Positions 26,628 through 35,144 are shown, counted from the first letter of the stretch. The stretch: 64,000 nt of DNA from an uncultured Lachnospiraceae bacterium (GCA_944381635.1 CALWLY010000002.1:1-64000), one strand, 5' to 3'. Numbers and translations are program-made. The notes: generated from the sequence alone by a model not told the origin.

Positions 26628-27599
26628 ATGAAGTTTTATTTTGCGCCGATGGAAGGAATTACAGGATATGTCTACAGAAGGGCTTACCATGAATTTTTTC
26701 CCGGTGTGGACAAATTTTTCACACCATTTCTGGCACCCAAACAGGAAAAACATATGAGCAGCAGAGAGAAAAATGACGTGCTGCCGGAACATAATCAGGG
26801 AATGTATACGGTCCCTCAGATCTTATGCAACCGTTCCGAAGATTTTATAAGAACAGCGAAAGAACTTTCTTCCATGGGGTATGAGGAAATCAATCTGAAT
26901 CTGGGCTGTCCATCTGCCACGGTTGTGACAAAGAAAAAAGGAGCAGGATTGTTGGGGGAACCGTTGCTTTTGGAACATTTTCTCGACGATATTTTTTCAG
27001 AGCTCTCCATAAAAATATCCATAAAGACCCGGTTGGGAATGGAAGATGGGGAGGAATTTGAAAATCTTCTTAAAATTTATAACCGTTTTCCGCTGCATGA
27101 GCTGATTGTTCATCCCAGAGTCCGGGAGGACTACTACAAAAAACCGGTGCGGATGGAATATTTTTCAATGGCTCTGGAAGAAAGCCGTTGTCCGGTCTGT
27201 TACAACGGCGATATCGCCACTTTAACGGACCTGAAAAACTGGGAACAAAAATATCCCCAGGAAGACCGTTGTATGTTGGGAAGAGGGCTTTTGACGACGC
27301 CCGGGCTGATTGCGCTGTACCAAAACGGACAGGAAATGAAAAAAGAACGCCTTTATGCCTTTCATCAGGCGTTGCTTTCCGGATACAGAGAGGTTTTATC
27401 CGGAGAGCGAAATGTGCTGTTTAAAATGAAGGAACTCTGGTTTTATATGCTGCCTAATTTCGCAGATGCCGAAAAGGCGGCAAAAAGAATCAGAAAGGCA
27501 GAAAGGATTTCAGAATATGAGGCAGCGGTGAGGATGCTTTTTGAAGAAGGGGAGTTTATTCCCTCTTCCTGCCGGGAGAAGCCGTATTATTTATGCTGA
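26628..27599 (+). CDS. tRNA-dihydrouridine synthase
   Basis: A 323-residue Dus enzyme. It starts FYFAPMEGITGYVYRRAY, with FMN-barrel motifs NLGCPSATVVTKKKGAGLL (catalytic Cys in GCPS) and IKTRLGMED. VYNGDI-type (VCYNGDIATLTDL) and GRGLLTTPGL segments follow. It reduces uridines in the tRNA D-loop. A 160-base gap with a weak inverted repeat (26481-26503) separates it from the operon before it, so it may have its own promoter. The upstream in-frame extension to 26532 lacks family similarity and is not included. It is an unexpected passenger in the recombinase element. Confidence 0.9.
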   Translation: MKFYFAPMEGITGYVYRRAYHEFFPGVDKFFTPFLAPKQEKHMSSREKNDVLPEHNQGMYTVPQILCNRSEDFIRTAKELSSMGYEEINLNLGCPSATVVTKKKGAGLLGEPLLLEHFLDDIFSELSIKISIKTRLGMEDGEEFENLLKIYNRFPLHELIVHPRVREDYYKKPVRMEYFSMALEESRCPVCYNGDIATLTDLKNWEQKYPQEDRCMLGRGLLTTPGLIALYQNGQEMKKERLYAFHQALLSGYREVLSGERNVLFKMKELWFYMLPNFADAEKAAKRIRKAERISEYEAAVRMLFEEGEFIPSSCREKPYYLC

Positions 27600-27677
27600 G
27601 ATTGGAGAAAATCAGTATCGAAGCATAAAGGACAAAGCAGGCGGAATAAATTGTAGAAAAAGAAAAGGCGGCAGCTC

Positions 27678-27896
27678 ATGAAAAAAAAACAGGATCTGAC
27701 AGATCACAGAGAGTCAGTGTTTATCCTTGACAAATACCGAACCCCGGATGGAAACCTGATTCTTCCGGATGAGACGGCAGCAAGATTAAGGCGTGATCTC
27801 CCTTCTGATTTTCGTTACAAAGATTTGCAGATCCATGTGGAATTTGAAGAAAATCAGCCGGATTTTGACTGGTGCATCCGAAAATACTTTGGCTGA
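27678..27896 (+). CDS. Small unknown protein before the recombinases
   Basis: A 72-residue, charged protein with no recognised domain (KKKQDLTDHRESVFILDKYRTPDGN...). It has no membrane segment. It lies between dus and the first recombinase, in the same direction and 37 bases upstream of it. A small accessory factor such as a directionality factor would be a natural thing at this place, but nothing in the sequence proves it. The ribosome binding site is weak (AAAGGCGG). Confidence 0.45.
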   Translation: MKKKQDLTDHRESVFILDKYRTPDGNLILPDETAARLRRDLPSDFRYKDLQIHVEFEENQPDFDWCIRKYFG

Positions 27897-27932
27897 ATCA
27901 TCGGAAGATTCTGTCATGGGCTTTAAAAAGGA

Positions 27933-29210
27933 ATGGAAGATTTCACAACCTTTCGGACGGCAGCCTACTACCGTCTTTCCAAAGAAGATGCGAAAGAGGA
28001 AAACGAAGAGAGCAACAGCATTCAAACTCAGAAAAAACTGATTGCAGGTTATATCGAGAGACATCCGGAATTTCTGCTGACTATGGAAATCTGTGACGAT
28101 GGCTATTCCGGATTGCATATGGACCGCCCGGGTATAAAAGAATTGTGGGAAGCAATATGCGGCGGAAGGATAGACTGTATTATTGTCAAAGATCTGTCCA
28201 GACTTGGCCGAAACTATATACAGACGGGTACCTGGCTGGAAAAAATATTTCCTTCGCTGGGTATCCGTTTTGTCGCAGTAAACGATGGCTATGACAGCTT
28301 TTTCTGCGATGATTTCTATAAAGATCTGATGCTTCCCTTTAAAAACATACTGAACGATGCTTACAGCCGCGATATTTCAGAAAAAGTGAAAAGCCACTTG
28401 AAGGCAAAGCGGGAAAACGGAGAATTTGTGAATCCTTTTCCCAGGTATGGTTTTGTGAGAAACCCTGCCAGTAAAAGCGATCTTCTGGCAGATGAAAAAG
28501 CTGCAGATATAGTTCAGGAAATTTTAAGAAGAAAGCTGGAGGGAGAGAGCATAAGAAAAATTACAGACGACCTGAATTTTAAAAATGTTCCATCCCCTCT
28601 TGCCTGGAAAAGGCAGAACGGATGCCAACTTAAGACTTCGTTTGACAAAACGGGAACACCCCGATGGACTCCAAGCGCGGTGCGCAGAATTTTGACAGAC
28701 GAATTGTATACAGGGATTCTAATTCAGGGCAAAAGTGTTTCGGGAAGTCTCAAAATAAAAAAGAGATTTTCCGTGCCGGAAGAGAAATGGAGCAGAACAG
28801 AAGGGAAAGTGGAGCCGTTTATAAACCGCTGGGATTTCGAAGCCGTACAGAGAGAACTTAAGATGGATACGAGAAAAGCGCCGGGAACAGAAAAATGCTA
28901 TCTGTTTTCAGGTTTTTGTATTTGCAAAGACTGCCAACAGGCCATGGTTCGAAGAGTTGGGGGGAAGCAAACGTTTCTTATCTGCTCCGGAAGAAAGGAT
29001 AAAAAAGGGTGTTCTTCCTGGCATCGTCTTCCCGAGGAGCAATTGAGGGAAGGCCTTCAAATGCTGCTCATACTCTATGGAATTGTTGCGCAAACACCCT
29101 ATACAGTCAAGCTGAATCGCAGAAGCCTGCTTTTGCTCGTAGAAAAAATAGAGGTGGAAGAGGGAAAAAGAGTGTGCATTGTCTTTCGTTTTGGAAAAAT
29201 TCGTGCATGA
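27933..29210 (+). CDS. Large serine recombinase 1 (with zinc ribbon)
   Basis: A 425-residue serine recombinase. The resolvase domain has the nucleophile Ser in AYYRLSKED and the active-site Arg motif DLSRLGRNY. The recombinase domain ends with WTPSAVRRILTDELYTGILIQGK, and a zinc ribbon follows (CICKDC...CSGRKDKKGC). It lacks only part of the long coiled coil of bigger family members. It is the first of three tandem recombinases. Thirteen bases separate it from the second. The start codon at 27933 has AAGGA too close for normal spacing, so it may be translated by coupling. It is predicted to cut and join the element ends at GGG. Confidence 0.9.
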   Translation: MEDFTTFRTAAYYRLSKEDAKEENEESNSIQTQKKLIAGYIERHPEFLLTMEICDDGYSGLHMDRPGIKELWEAICGGRIDCIIVKDLSRLGRNYIQTGTWLEKIFPSLGIRFVAVNDGYDSFFCDDFYKDLMLPFKNILNDAYSRDISEKVKSHLKAKRENGEFVNPFPRYGFVRNPASKSDLLADEKAADIVQEILRRKLEGESIRKITDDLNFKNVPSPLAWKRQNGCQLKTSFDKTGTPRWTPSAVRRILTDELYTGILIQGKSVSGSLKIKKRFSVPEEKWSRTEGKVEPFINRWDFEAVQRELKMDTRKAPGTEKCYLFSGFCICKDCQQAMVRRVGGKQTFLICSGRKDKKGCSSWHRLPEEQLREGLQMLLILYGIVAQTPYTVKLNRRSLLLLVEKIEVEEGKRVCIVFRFGKIRA

Positions 29211-29222
29211 AAGGGGAAGAGT

Positions 29223-30215
29223 ATGGCGAGGAAAAGCCGAAAAACAATATCCGGAAAGGCTGACGACAGGGAAGAATACAACCGGGAAGAGAAAACGGGA
29301 AAAAAAATATGGTCCACGGACCTTTATCTGCGCATTTCCCAGCGGGAGCCGGAGAGCAATTCTCTCAAAAATCAGGAAATTTTGCTCCGATCGTTTCTGA
29401 AAATCCATACGGAATGCAGGCTTCATAAAATCCGTAAAGACAACGGATGCAGCGGAACGGACTTTGCACGGAGAGCTTTTCAGGAAATGTTGGAAGACGT
29501 CAAAGAAGGAAAGACACAATGTATTATGGTAAAAGATTTATCCCGGCTTGGAAGAAATTATCTGGAGAGCGGATATTATCTGGAAATCGTGTTTCCTTTG
29601 TATCAGGTGCGGTTTCTTTCCTGCGAAGAAAGGTATGACAGTCTTACAGGAGAAAATGACCTGAGAACATTGTTCCTTCCTCTGAAAAACCTTTCCAATC
29701 AAAATTATGCGTTTGATATTTCCAAAAAGGTAAACAGCGCGTTTTTGACAATGAGAGAGGAAGGAAAACTTTTGCATCCACACGCAGTGTATGGCTATGT
29801 GCGCCAGGACGGAAACTGGACGCCGGATGGTAAAACAGCCGGAGTGGTGACTGAAATTTTCCGGGAGTTTGCAGAGGAAGAATGTTCCGTCTATGGAATT
29901 GTAAAAAAACTCAATGACAATGACGTATCCTCTCCCGGCAGACGGAGATACGAGCTGGGAATCAGCCGGGACGCATCGCTTTTAGATGCAAAGTGGAGTA
30001 AAAATGCTGTAAAAAGAATATTGACCAATCCGGTCTATATCGGATGCCTCATACAGGGTAAGTATCATCCATATAAAATCGGAAGCCATAAGATGGTTCC
30101 TGTAGAAAGGGAAAAATGGTATATTCACGAAAATCATCACCCGGCTCTTGTAAGCCGTGAACTTTTTCAAAAGGCGAGGGAGCGCTTACAAAGATGGAAA
30201 GAAAAAAAGGAATAA
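29223..30215 (+). CDS. Serine recombinase 2 (no zinc ribbon)
   Basis: A 330-residue protein. After a basic N-terminal tail of about 35 residues, the resolvase domain has its Ser in DLYLRISQRE and Arg motif DLSRLGRNY. The recombinase domain follows (HPHAVYGYVRQ, WSKNAVKRILTNPVYIGCLIQGK). It ends soon after HHPALVSRELFQKARERL, so the zinc ribbon and coiled coil of a full-length large serine recombinase are missing. Catalytic residues are intact. It overlaps the third gene by 22 bases. It may work together with its two neighbours rather than alone. Confidence 0.9.
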   Translation: MARKSRKTISGKADDREEYNREEKTGKKIWSTDLYLRISQREPESNSLKNQEILLRSFLKIHTECRLHKIRKDNGCSGTDFARRAFQEMLEDVKEGKTQCIMVKDLSRLGRNYLESGYYLEIVFPLYQVRFLSCEERYDSLTGENDLRTLFLPLKNLSNQNYAFDISKKVNSAFLTMREEGKLLHPHAVYGYVRQDGNWTPDGKTAGVVTEIFREFAEEECSVYGIVKKLNDNDVSSPGRRRYELGISRDASLLDAKWSKNAVKRILTNPVYIGCLIQGKYHPYKIGSHKMVPVEREKWYIHENHHPALVSRELFQKARERLQRWKEKKE

Positions 30216-31135
30216 TCTATGTGCGTATTTCCCGGGCAGAAGGGGAAAGCATTGCCAACCAACAAGCTTTTCTGGAAAATTTTCTCTCCAAAAAGGAGGA
30301 ATTTTCTGCGGAAAGCTTCCAAGTGATTGCAGATGAAGGATATACGGGAACAAATATGAATCGTCCGGGGATAAAAAAACTTCTTTCCATGGTGAGCAGG
30401 GAAGAAGTTTTCTGCATTGTTGTCAAGGATTTTTCCAGGTTCAGCCGTGATTATCTCATGACAGGCTACTATCTGGAACAATTTTTTCCTCAGAAAGGAA
30501 TCCGTTTTATTTCTGTGAACGATCATTATGACAGTGCCGGACTTGATGGGAGAGAAACAGAGAGGATTATACTCCAGGTCTTTCTCTATGACTGGTACAC
30601 AAGAGATTTATCCGGAAAAGTAAGGGCCGTAAAAAGGGCGCAGGCGGCCAAAGGGCTTTATATGGGAAGCAGACCTCCGTTCGGCTATGAAAAAAGAGAA
30701 AATTGTTTATATCCGGACGAAAAAAAAGCGCAGATTATAAAAGATATTTTTTCCCTGGCATCCTCCGGGATGACTGACGGAAGGATTGCGGCTAAATTAA
30801 ATCGAAACAAAATACCGCCGCCTTCCGGTTCCGGGGGCTGGAGAAGAGAGTCTGTGGCCTATATTCTGACTAATCCGGTCTATATAGGAACGGCAGTCAG
30901 TGGGAAAAGCAGCCGTCCCAATTTGAAATGTTCACGAAAAAAAACAAAGCCGGATGGCTGGATTTGCAGAAAAGCTGTACACGAACCGCTTGTTTCGGAG
31001 GAACTTTTTAAAAAAGCACAAATACAGAGAGCAAAACGAAGAAAAGAAAAGCCTGCTGACAAACGAGGTACAAAGCAGAAGACGGCACATTATGAGGCGT
31101 CCCTGTATCCCTTGTGGCTCACCATCCGGGAATAA
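30194..31135 (+). CDS. Serine recombinase 3 (no zinc ribbon), crossing the right element end
   Basis: A 313-residue protein. The resolvase domain has Ser in IIYVRISRAE and the Arg motif DFSRFSRDY (slightly divergent). The recombinase domain has MGSRPPFGYEK and WRRESVAYILTNPVYIGTAVSGK. There is no zinc ribbon; the tail is basic. The coding region passes the attachment core (31128-31130) and stops at 31133-31135 inside protease sequence. In an excised circle the ORF would instead end RGS and stop at a TGA from the left end (19619-19621), so the protein changes by only a residue or two. Confidence 0.9.
   Translation: MERKKGIIYVRISRAEGESIANQQAFLENFLSKKEEFSAESFQVIADEGYTGTNMNRPGIKKLLSMVSREEVFCIVVKDFSRFSRDYLMTGYYLEQFFPQKGIRFISVNDHYDSAGLDGRETERIILQVFLYDWYTRDLSGKVRAVKRAQAAKGLYMGSRPPFGYEKRENCLYPDEKKAQIIKDIFSLASSGMTDGRIAAKLNRNKIPPPSGSGGWRRESVAYILTNPVYIGTAVSGKSSRPNLKCSRKKTKPDGWICRKAVHEPLVSEELFKKAQIQRAKRRKEKPADKRGTKQKTAHYEASLYPLWLTIRE
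31128..31130. other. Right attachment core (attR)
   Basis: GGG, the codon before NNGPKPGS of the protease. Using it with the GGG at 19611-19613 restores the reading frame ...VVVAAGNNGPKPGSIS.... Other registers of the short G run would shift the frame and give an early stop. Confidence 0.7.
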
Positions 31136-31562
31136 CGGCCCCAAACCGGGAAGTATTTCGGCGCTGGGGAAAAGTGAGTACACGGTGGCTGTAGGCTGTC
31201 ATGATGGGATGGATTATCCCGACAGAAAGGGATCCTGTGAGGACTATTCCGGAAGAGGACCGTCGGAATTTGTGATGAAAAAGCCGGATCTGGTGGCTCC
31301 GGGAAGCAATATCGTTTCCTGCAATGCCGCCTGCGGAAAAAGTGGTGTGGGAAAGACAAAATCTTATATAGGAAAAAACGGCACATCCATGGCAACTCCC
31401 ATTGTATCGGGAGCCGTGGCGCTTTGTATGCAGAAGTTTCCGGAAGATACCAACGAGCAGATAAAACGCCGTCTGCTGTGGAGCTGCGAAGATTTGAAGG
31501 AACCCTGGAACAAGCAGGGATGGGGGATGCTACATGTGAGAAGAATGCTTTATGGAAATTAA
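31131..31562 (+). pseudogene. Subtilisin-like protease, 3' part of the interrupted gene
   Basis: Encodes 143 residues continuing the S8 fold. The oxyanion Asn is in NNGPKPGS, substrate-site strands include YTVAVGCHDG, DYSGRGP and PDLVAPGSNIVS, and the catalytic Ser is in NGTSMATPIVSGAVAL. The C-terminus is WNKQGWGMLHVRRML. The part has no start codon or ribosome binding site of its own here and is fused out of frame to recombinase sequence, so it should not be made unless the element leaves. No stop or frameshift is seen within it, which suggests it is still under selection. Confidence 0.88.
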
Positions 31563-31603
31563 AAAACAACCATAAAAATTTATCACTCTATTAAAATAAA
31601 GTA

Positions 31604-31632
31604 TTGACAATACATGTATGATTGTATACAAT
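31604..31632 (+). promoter_or_regulatory. SigA promoter of the citrate/isocitrate operon
   Basis: TTGACA (31604-31609), 17-base spacer, TACAAT (31627-31632). The -10 lies inside the palindromic operator, so binding of a repressor would block it. Confidence 0.75.
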
Positions 31633-31635
31633 CAT
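31618..31635. promoter_or_regulatory. Palindromic operator, probably for the GntR/FadR regulator
   Basis: ATGATTGTATACAATCAT is a perfect 18-base palindrome overlapping the -10 and extends outward with ATG/CAT arms after one mismatch. GntR-family FCD regulators often bind TNGTNNNACNA-like palindromes such as TTGTATACAA. A half-site-like GCAATCATG recurs near 31654. The GntR gene is the second gene of the same operon, so autoregulation is likely. Confidence 0.65.
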
Positions 31636-31718
31636 GCATAAAGAGAAAAGCATGCAATCATGGGTACGAGGATAGCTTTGCCGCACCTGACAGTCATGCA
31701 GGAAAAGGAGAAATGGAA

Positions 31719-33134
31719 ATGACAAGTGAAGAGACTTTCAGCAACCGCCCGGTCACAATGAACGAGAGAAACAATCTTCTTCAAATCGAAGAACACATGT
31801 ACATTCTTGATGATGTTAAGAAACCTAATGTATTCCGGAATATGTTTCCCTATTCCGAGGTTCCCAAGATTCCTTTTAACGATCGTATCGTTCCCCATGA
31901 TATGCCGAAAGATATCTGGATTACAGATACTACCTTCCGCGACGGACAGCAGTCCCGGGCTCCCTACAGCACCGAGCAGATTGTAACCATATACGATTAT
32001 CTGCATCGCCTGGGCGGCCCGAATGGCATGATCCGCGCCAGTGAATTTTTCCTGTACAGCAAAAAAGACAGGGACGCTGTTTATAAGTGTATGGAGCGGG
32101 GCTATCAATTCCCGGAAGTAACAAGCTGGATCCGCGCCAGCAAAGAAGATTTCAAACTGGTAAAAGACATCGGAATGAAAGAGACCGGTATCCTGGTAAG
32201 CTGCTCGGATTATCATATCTTCATGAAACTGAAGATGACAAGACGACAGGCTATGGAACATTACCTGAGCGTTATCCGAGACTGTCTGGAAGAGGGCATC
32301 AGCCCCAGATGTCATCTGGAGGACATCACCAGAGCGGATATTTACGGATATGTAGTGCCGTTCTGTCTGGAATTGATGAAACTTATGGATGAATATAAGA
32401 TTCCAATCAAAATCCGTGCCTGTGACACTATGGGATATGGAGTGAACTTTGCGGGAGCTGTTATTCCTAGAAGTGTGCAGGGCATTATTTATGCACTCCA
32501 CACCCATGCAGGGGTTCCTCACGAACTATTGGAGTGGCATGGACACAATGATTTCTATAAAGCTGTGACCAATTCCACTACGGCATGGTTGTATGGCTGC
32601 AGCGGCGTCAATACTTCGCTGTTCGGTATCGGAGAGAGAACCGGAAATACGCCTCTTGAGGCGATGGTTTTTGAATATGCCCAGTTAAAAGGCGACTTAA
32701 ACGGTATGGACACCACAGTCATTACAGAATTGGCAGAGTATTACGAGAAAGAAATCGGTTACCATATTCCGCCGAGAACTCCCTTTGTCGGAAAGAATTT
32801 CAATGTTACAAGGGCCGGTATCCATGCAGACGGCTTATTGAAAAATGAAGAGATTTATAATATCTTTGATACAGAGAAATTTTTGAATCGTCCGGTGTTA
32901 TGTGCGGTTTCCAACACATCAGGATTGGCAGGCATTGCCCATTGGATGAACACTTATTTCCATCTGAAAGGCGACAAGCAGGTGGATAAAACTTCAGAAC
33001 TTGTGGCTGAAGTTAAAAAGTGGGTGGACGAAGAATATGCCGGCGGCCGTGTTACCGTTCTGACAGACGAAGAACTTCTGAAGGTTATCGAGGACGCCTG
33101 CAGAAAGCTGGGACTTCCGCCCATGACAAAATAG
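31719..33134 (+). CDS. HMGL-family synthase, probable (Re)-citrate synthase
   Basis: A 471-residue enzyme of the isopropylmalate/homocitrate synthase barrel family. The metal and catalytic motif is DTTFRDGQQSR. CHLEDITRAD, the LEWHGHNDFYKAV His pair and GIGERTGNTPLEAM follow. The C-terminal regulatory domain of LeuA is absent. Re-citrate synthases of clostridia belong to this group and not to the classical citrate synthase family. The directly following regulator and isocitrate dehydrogenase make citrate formation from acetyl-CoA and oxaloacetate the best reading. Homocitrate or methylmalate synthesis is the alternative. Aconitase is not in the window. AAGGAG at eight bases decides the start at 31719. 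Confidence 0.8.
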   Translation: MTSEETFSNRPVTMNERNNLLQIEEHMYILDDVKKPNVFRNMFPYSEVPKIPFNDRIVPHDMPKDIWITDTTFRDGQQSRAPYSTEQIVTIYDYLHRLGGPNGMIRASEFFLYSKKDRDAVYKCMERGYQFPEVTSWIRASKEDFKLVKDIGMKETGILVSCSDYHIFMKLKMTRRQAMEHYLSVIRDCLEEGISPRCHLEDITRADIYGYVVPFCLELMKLMDEYKIPIKIRACDTMGYGVNFAGAVIPRSVQGIIYALHTHAGVPHELLEWHGHNDFYKAVTNSTTAWLYGCSGVNTSLFGIGERTGNTPLEAMVFEYAQLKGDLNGMDTTVITELAEYYEKEIGYHIPPRTPFVGKNFNVTRAGIHADGLLKNEEIYNIFDTEKFLNRPVLCAVSNTSGLAGIAHWMNTYFHLKGDKQVDKTSELVAEVKKWVDEEYAGGRVTVLTDEELLKVIEDACRKLGLPPMTK

Positions 33135-33155
33135 AACCGGACAAAAGGAAAAGGC

Positions 33156-33866
33156 ATGAATGAATATAGTGTAAAAAAAGAAGTAAATGACAAGTATTCT
33201 CTGAGAGGACGGGTTTTTCATCGAATCCGGGAAGACATCTTAAACGGCAAGTACCGGGAGAACGAAGAACTTCGGGAAGTAGCCATCGGAGAGGAACTTG
33301 GCGTCAGCCGGACACCTGTGAGGGAAGCTTTTCGCCAGCTGGAGCTGGAAGGACTGATCCATATTGTTCCAAATAAAGGAGCCTATGTGACGGGTATAAC
33401 CAGCAAAGACGTGAGAGATATTTATGCGATGCGTTCCCTGCTGGAGGGACTGTGTGCCCGCTGGGCCACAGAACATATTACGGAGGAACAGATGGAAGAG
33501 ATGGAGGAAAACATTTATCTGTCTGAATTCCACGCGGCAAAAGGACATGCGGAACAGCTGACAGAGCTTGACAGCCGTTTTCATGAAATTCTCTATGAAG
33601 CCTCTGACAGCAAAATGCTTAAGCATACTCTCAGCGATTTTCATGAATATGTCATGAGAATCCGGAAACAGACACTTTCCGACAATACCCGCAGTGTCCA
33701 GTGCAACAGCGAACATCGTAAAATTATGGAAGCAATCAAGGCAAAAGATGCCGAAGAAGCGGAAAAGCAGGCAAGACAGCATATGATCAATGCGTACCAT
33801 CATATGGCAGAACACGGACTGGGCGCTATTTACGATTCCGGCAGAGAAAAAAATCTGAAATTATAG
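33156..33866 (+). CDS. GntR-family (FadR/FCD) transcriptional regulator
   Basis: A 236-residue regulator. The N-terminal winged helix (LRGRVFHRIREDILNGKY, LGVSRTPVREAFRQLELEGLI) is followed by an all-helical FCD ligand domain. The domain has the metal/acid-binding pattern ELDSRFHEILYEAS and EHRKIMEAIKAKDAEEAEKQARQHM. It lies between the citrate synthase-like gene and icd with short gaps, so it probably controls this operon through the palindrome at 31618-31635. Ligands of such regulators are often carboxylic acids, and citrate or 2-oxoglutarate would be sensible here (inference). Confidence 0.9.
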   Translation: MNEYSVKKEVNDKYSLRGRVFHRIREDILNGKYRENEELREVAIGEELGVSRTPVREAFRQLELEGLIHIVPNKGAYVTGITSKDVRDIYAMRSLLEGLCARWATEHITEEQMEEMEENIYLSEFHAAKGHAEQLTELDSRFHEILYEASDSKMLKHTLSDFHEYVMRIRKQTLSDNTRSVQCNSEHRKIMEAIKAKDAEEAEKQARQHMINAYHHMAEHGLGAIYDSGREKNLKL

Positions 33867-33938
33867 TGACAGCCGGAATGGAACCTTATGTGTGAAATAC
33901 CGGCATGGCAATTATTTAAAAAGAAAGGTGAAAGCAGA

Positions 33939-35144
33939 ATGGAAAAAATCAAAATGACAACCCCCCTGGTAGAAATGGACGGAGACGAAATGACCAGAAT
34001 CCTCTGGCGTATGATCAAGGACGAGCTCCTGCTTCCCTACATTGACTTAAAGACAGAATATTACGATTTAGGCCTTGAACACAGAAATGAGACCAACGAT
34101 CAGGTGACCGTGGATTCCGCCAATGCAACCTTAAAATACGGCGTAGCGGTAAAATGTGCGACAATCACGCCTAACGCAGCGCGTATGGATGAATATCATC
34201 TGAAAGAAATGTGGAAAAGCCCTAACGGAACTATCCGCGCCATGCTGGACGGAACCGTTTTCCGTGCGCCAATTGTAGTAAAAGGGATCGAACCCTGTGT
34301 GCGCAACTGGGAAAAACCGATCACTCTGGCCCGTCATGCCTATGGCGATGTATACAAAAACACGGAAATGAAAATTGACGGTCCCGGAAAAGCAGAACTT
34401 GTTTTCACCGCGGAGGACGGGACAGAAACCCGCGAACTGATCCACAACTTTACCGGAAGCGGAATCCTGCAGGGAATTCATAACACAGACAAATCCATTG
34501 CAAGCTTTGCCAGAGCCTGCTTTAACTACGCGATCGATACCAAACAGGATCTGTGGTTTGCCACAAAGGATACCATTTCCAAAAAATACGACCACAATTT
34601 CAAAGATATTTTTCAGGAAATCTACGATGCGGAATATAAAGAGAAATTTGAAAGTCTTGGCATTGAGTATTTCTATACTCTGATCGATGATGCGGTGGCA
34701 CGCGTGATGAAAGCGAAAGGCGGTTTTATCTGGGCATGCAAAAACTATGACGGAGATGTGATGAGCGATATGGTTTCTTCCGCATTCGGTTCTCTTGCCA
34801 TGATGACTTCTGTCCTGGTTTCTCCTTCCGGCGTTTACGAATATGAGGCCGCACACGGCACGGTGCAGAGACATTACTATAAACACTTAAAAGGGGAAGA
34901 GACATCCACAAACTCGGTGGCTACCATTTTTGCATGGACAGGCGCTCTCAGAAAGAGAGGAGAACTGGACAATATTCCTGAACTGGCAGCATTTGCGGAC
35001 AAATTGGAGAAAGCTACCCTTAAAACTATCGAAAATGGCAAAATGACGAAAGATTTAGCCTTGATAACTTCCTTAAAAAATGTTACTGTATTAAACAGCG
35101 ACGGCTTTATCAAAGCTGTCCGTGATACATTCGATGCAATGTAA
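33939..35144 (+). CDS. icd: Isocitrate dehydrogenase (NADP-type, eukaryote-like subfamily)
   Basis: A 401-residue enzyme that oxidises isocitrate to 2-oxoglutarate. It starts [29 protein letters not shown]. Substrate-binding residues lie in [26 protein letters not shown], and the NADP site contains [30 protein letters not shown]. This is the dimeric subfamily that includes mammalian cytosolic IDH. AAAGGTG at eight bases supports the start at 33939. With the Re-citrate synthase candidate it provides 2-oxoglutarate for glutamate synthesis in an organism with an incomplete TCA cycle. Confidence 0.95.
   Translation: MEKIKMTTPLVEMDGDEMTRILWRMIKDELLLPYIDLKTEYYDLGLEHRNETNDQVTVDSANATLKYGVAVKCATITPNAARMDEYHLKEMWKSPNGTIRAMLDGTVFRAPIVVKGIEPCVRNWEKPITLARHAYGDVYKNTEMKIDGPGKAELVFTAEDGTETRELIHNFTGSGILQGIHNTDKSIASFARACFNYAIDTKQDLWFATKDTISKKYDHNFKDIFQEIYDAEYKEKFESLGIEYFYTLIDDAVARVMKAKGGFIWACKNYDGDVMSDMVSSAFGSLAMMTSVLVSPSGVYEYEAAHGTVQRHYYKHLKGEETSTNSVATIFAWTGALRKRGELDNIPELAAFADKLEKATLKTIENGKMTKDLALITSLKNVTVLNSDGFIKAVRDTFDAM

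Larger units (their letters stand above)
19614..31130. mobile_element. 11.5-kb serine-recombinase element splitting a subtilase gene, carrying FASII/ACC genes
   Basis: The element spans 11,517 bases between the shared GGG cores. All its genes point right: a SigA promoter with FabT-like operator, fabD, fabG, accB, accC, accDA, a FabK-like gene, dus, a 72-codon ORF and three serine recombinases at the right end. No conjugation, replication or phage genes are present. The third recombinase reads through the right core and uses a stop codon (31133-31135) in the protease gene. Precise excision would restore the protease. Elements of this design (skin in sigK, and others in spsM and gerE) are removed in the Bacillus mother cell by serine recombinases. 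The putative mother-cell promoter of the protease suggests the same here. That excision really occurs is inference. Confidence 0.8.

Noticed and set aside
19614-31130. Prophage or conjugative element
   Set aside because: There are no capsid, tail, lysis, relaxase, coupling or type IV secretion genes; only recombinases and metabolic genes are present.
30954-31130. N-terminal extension of the 3' protease fragment
   Set aside because: This is the recombinase 3 coding region read in another frame; the protease part begins only at the GGG core.
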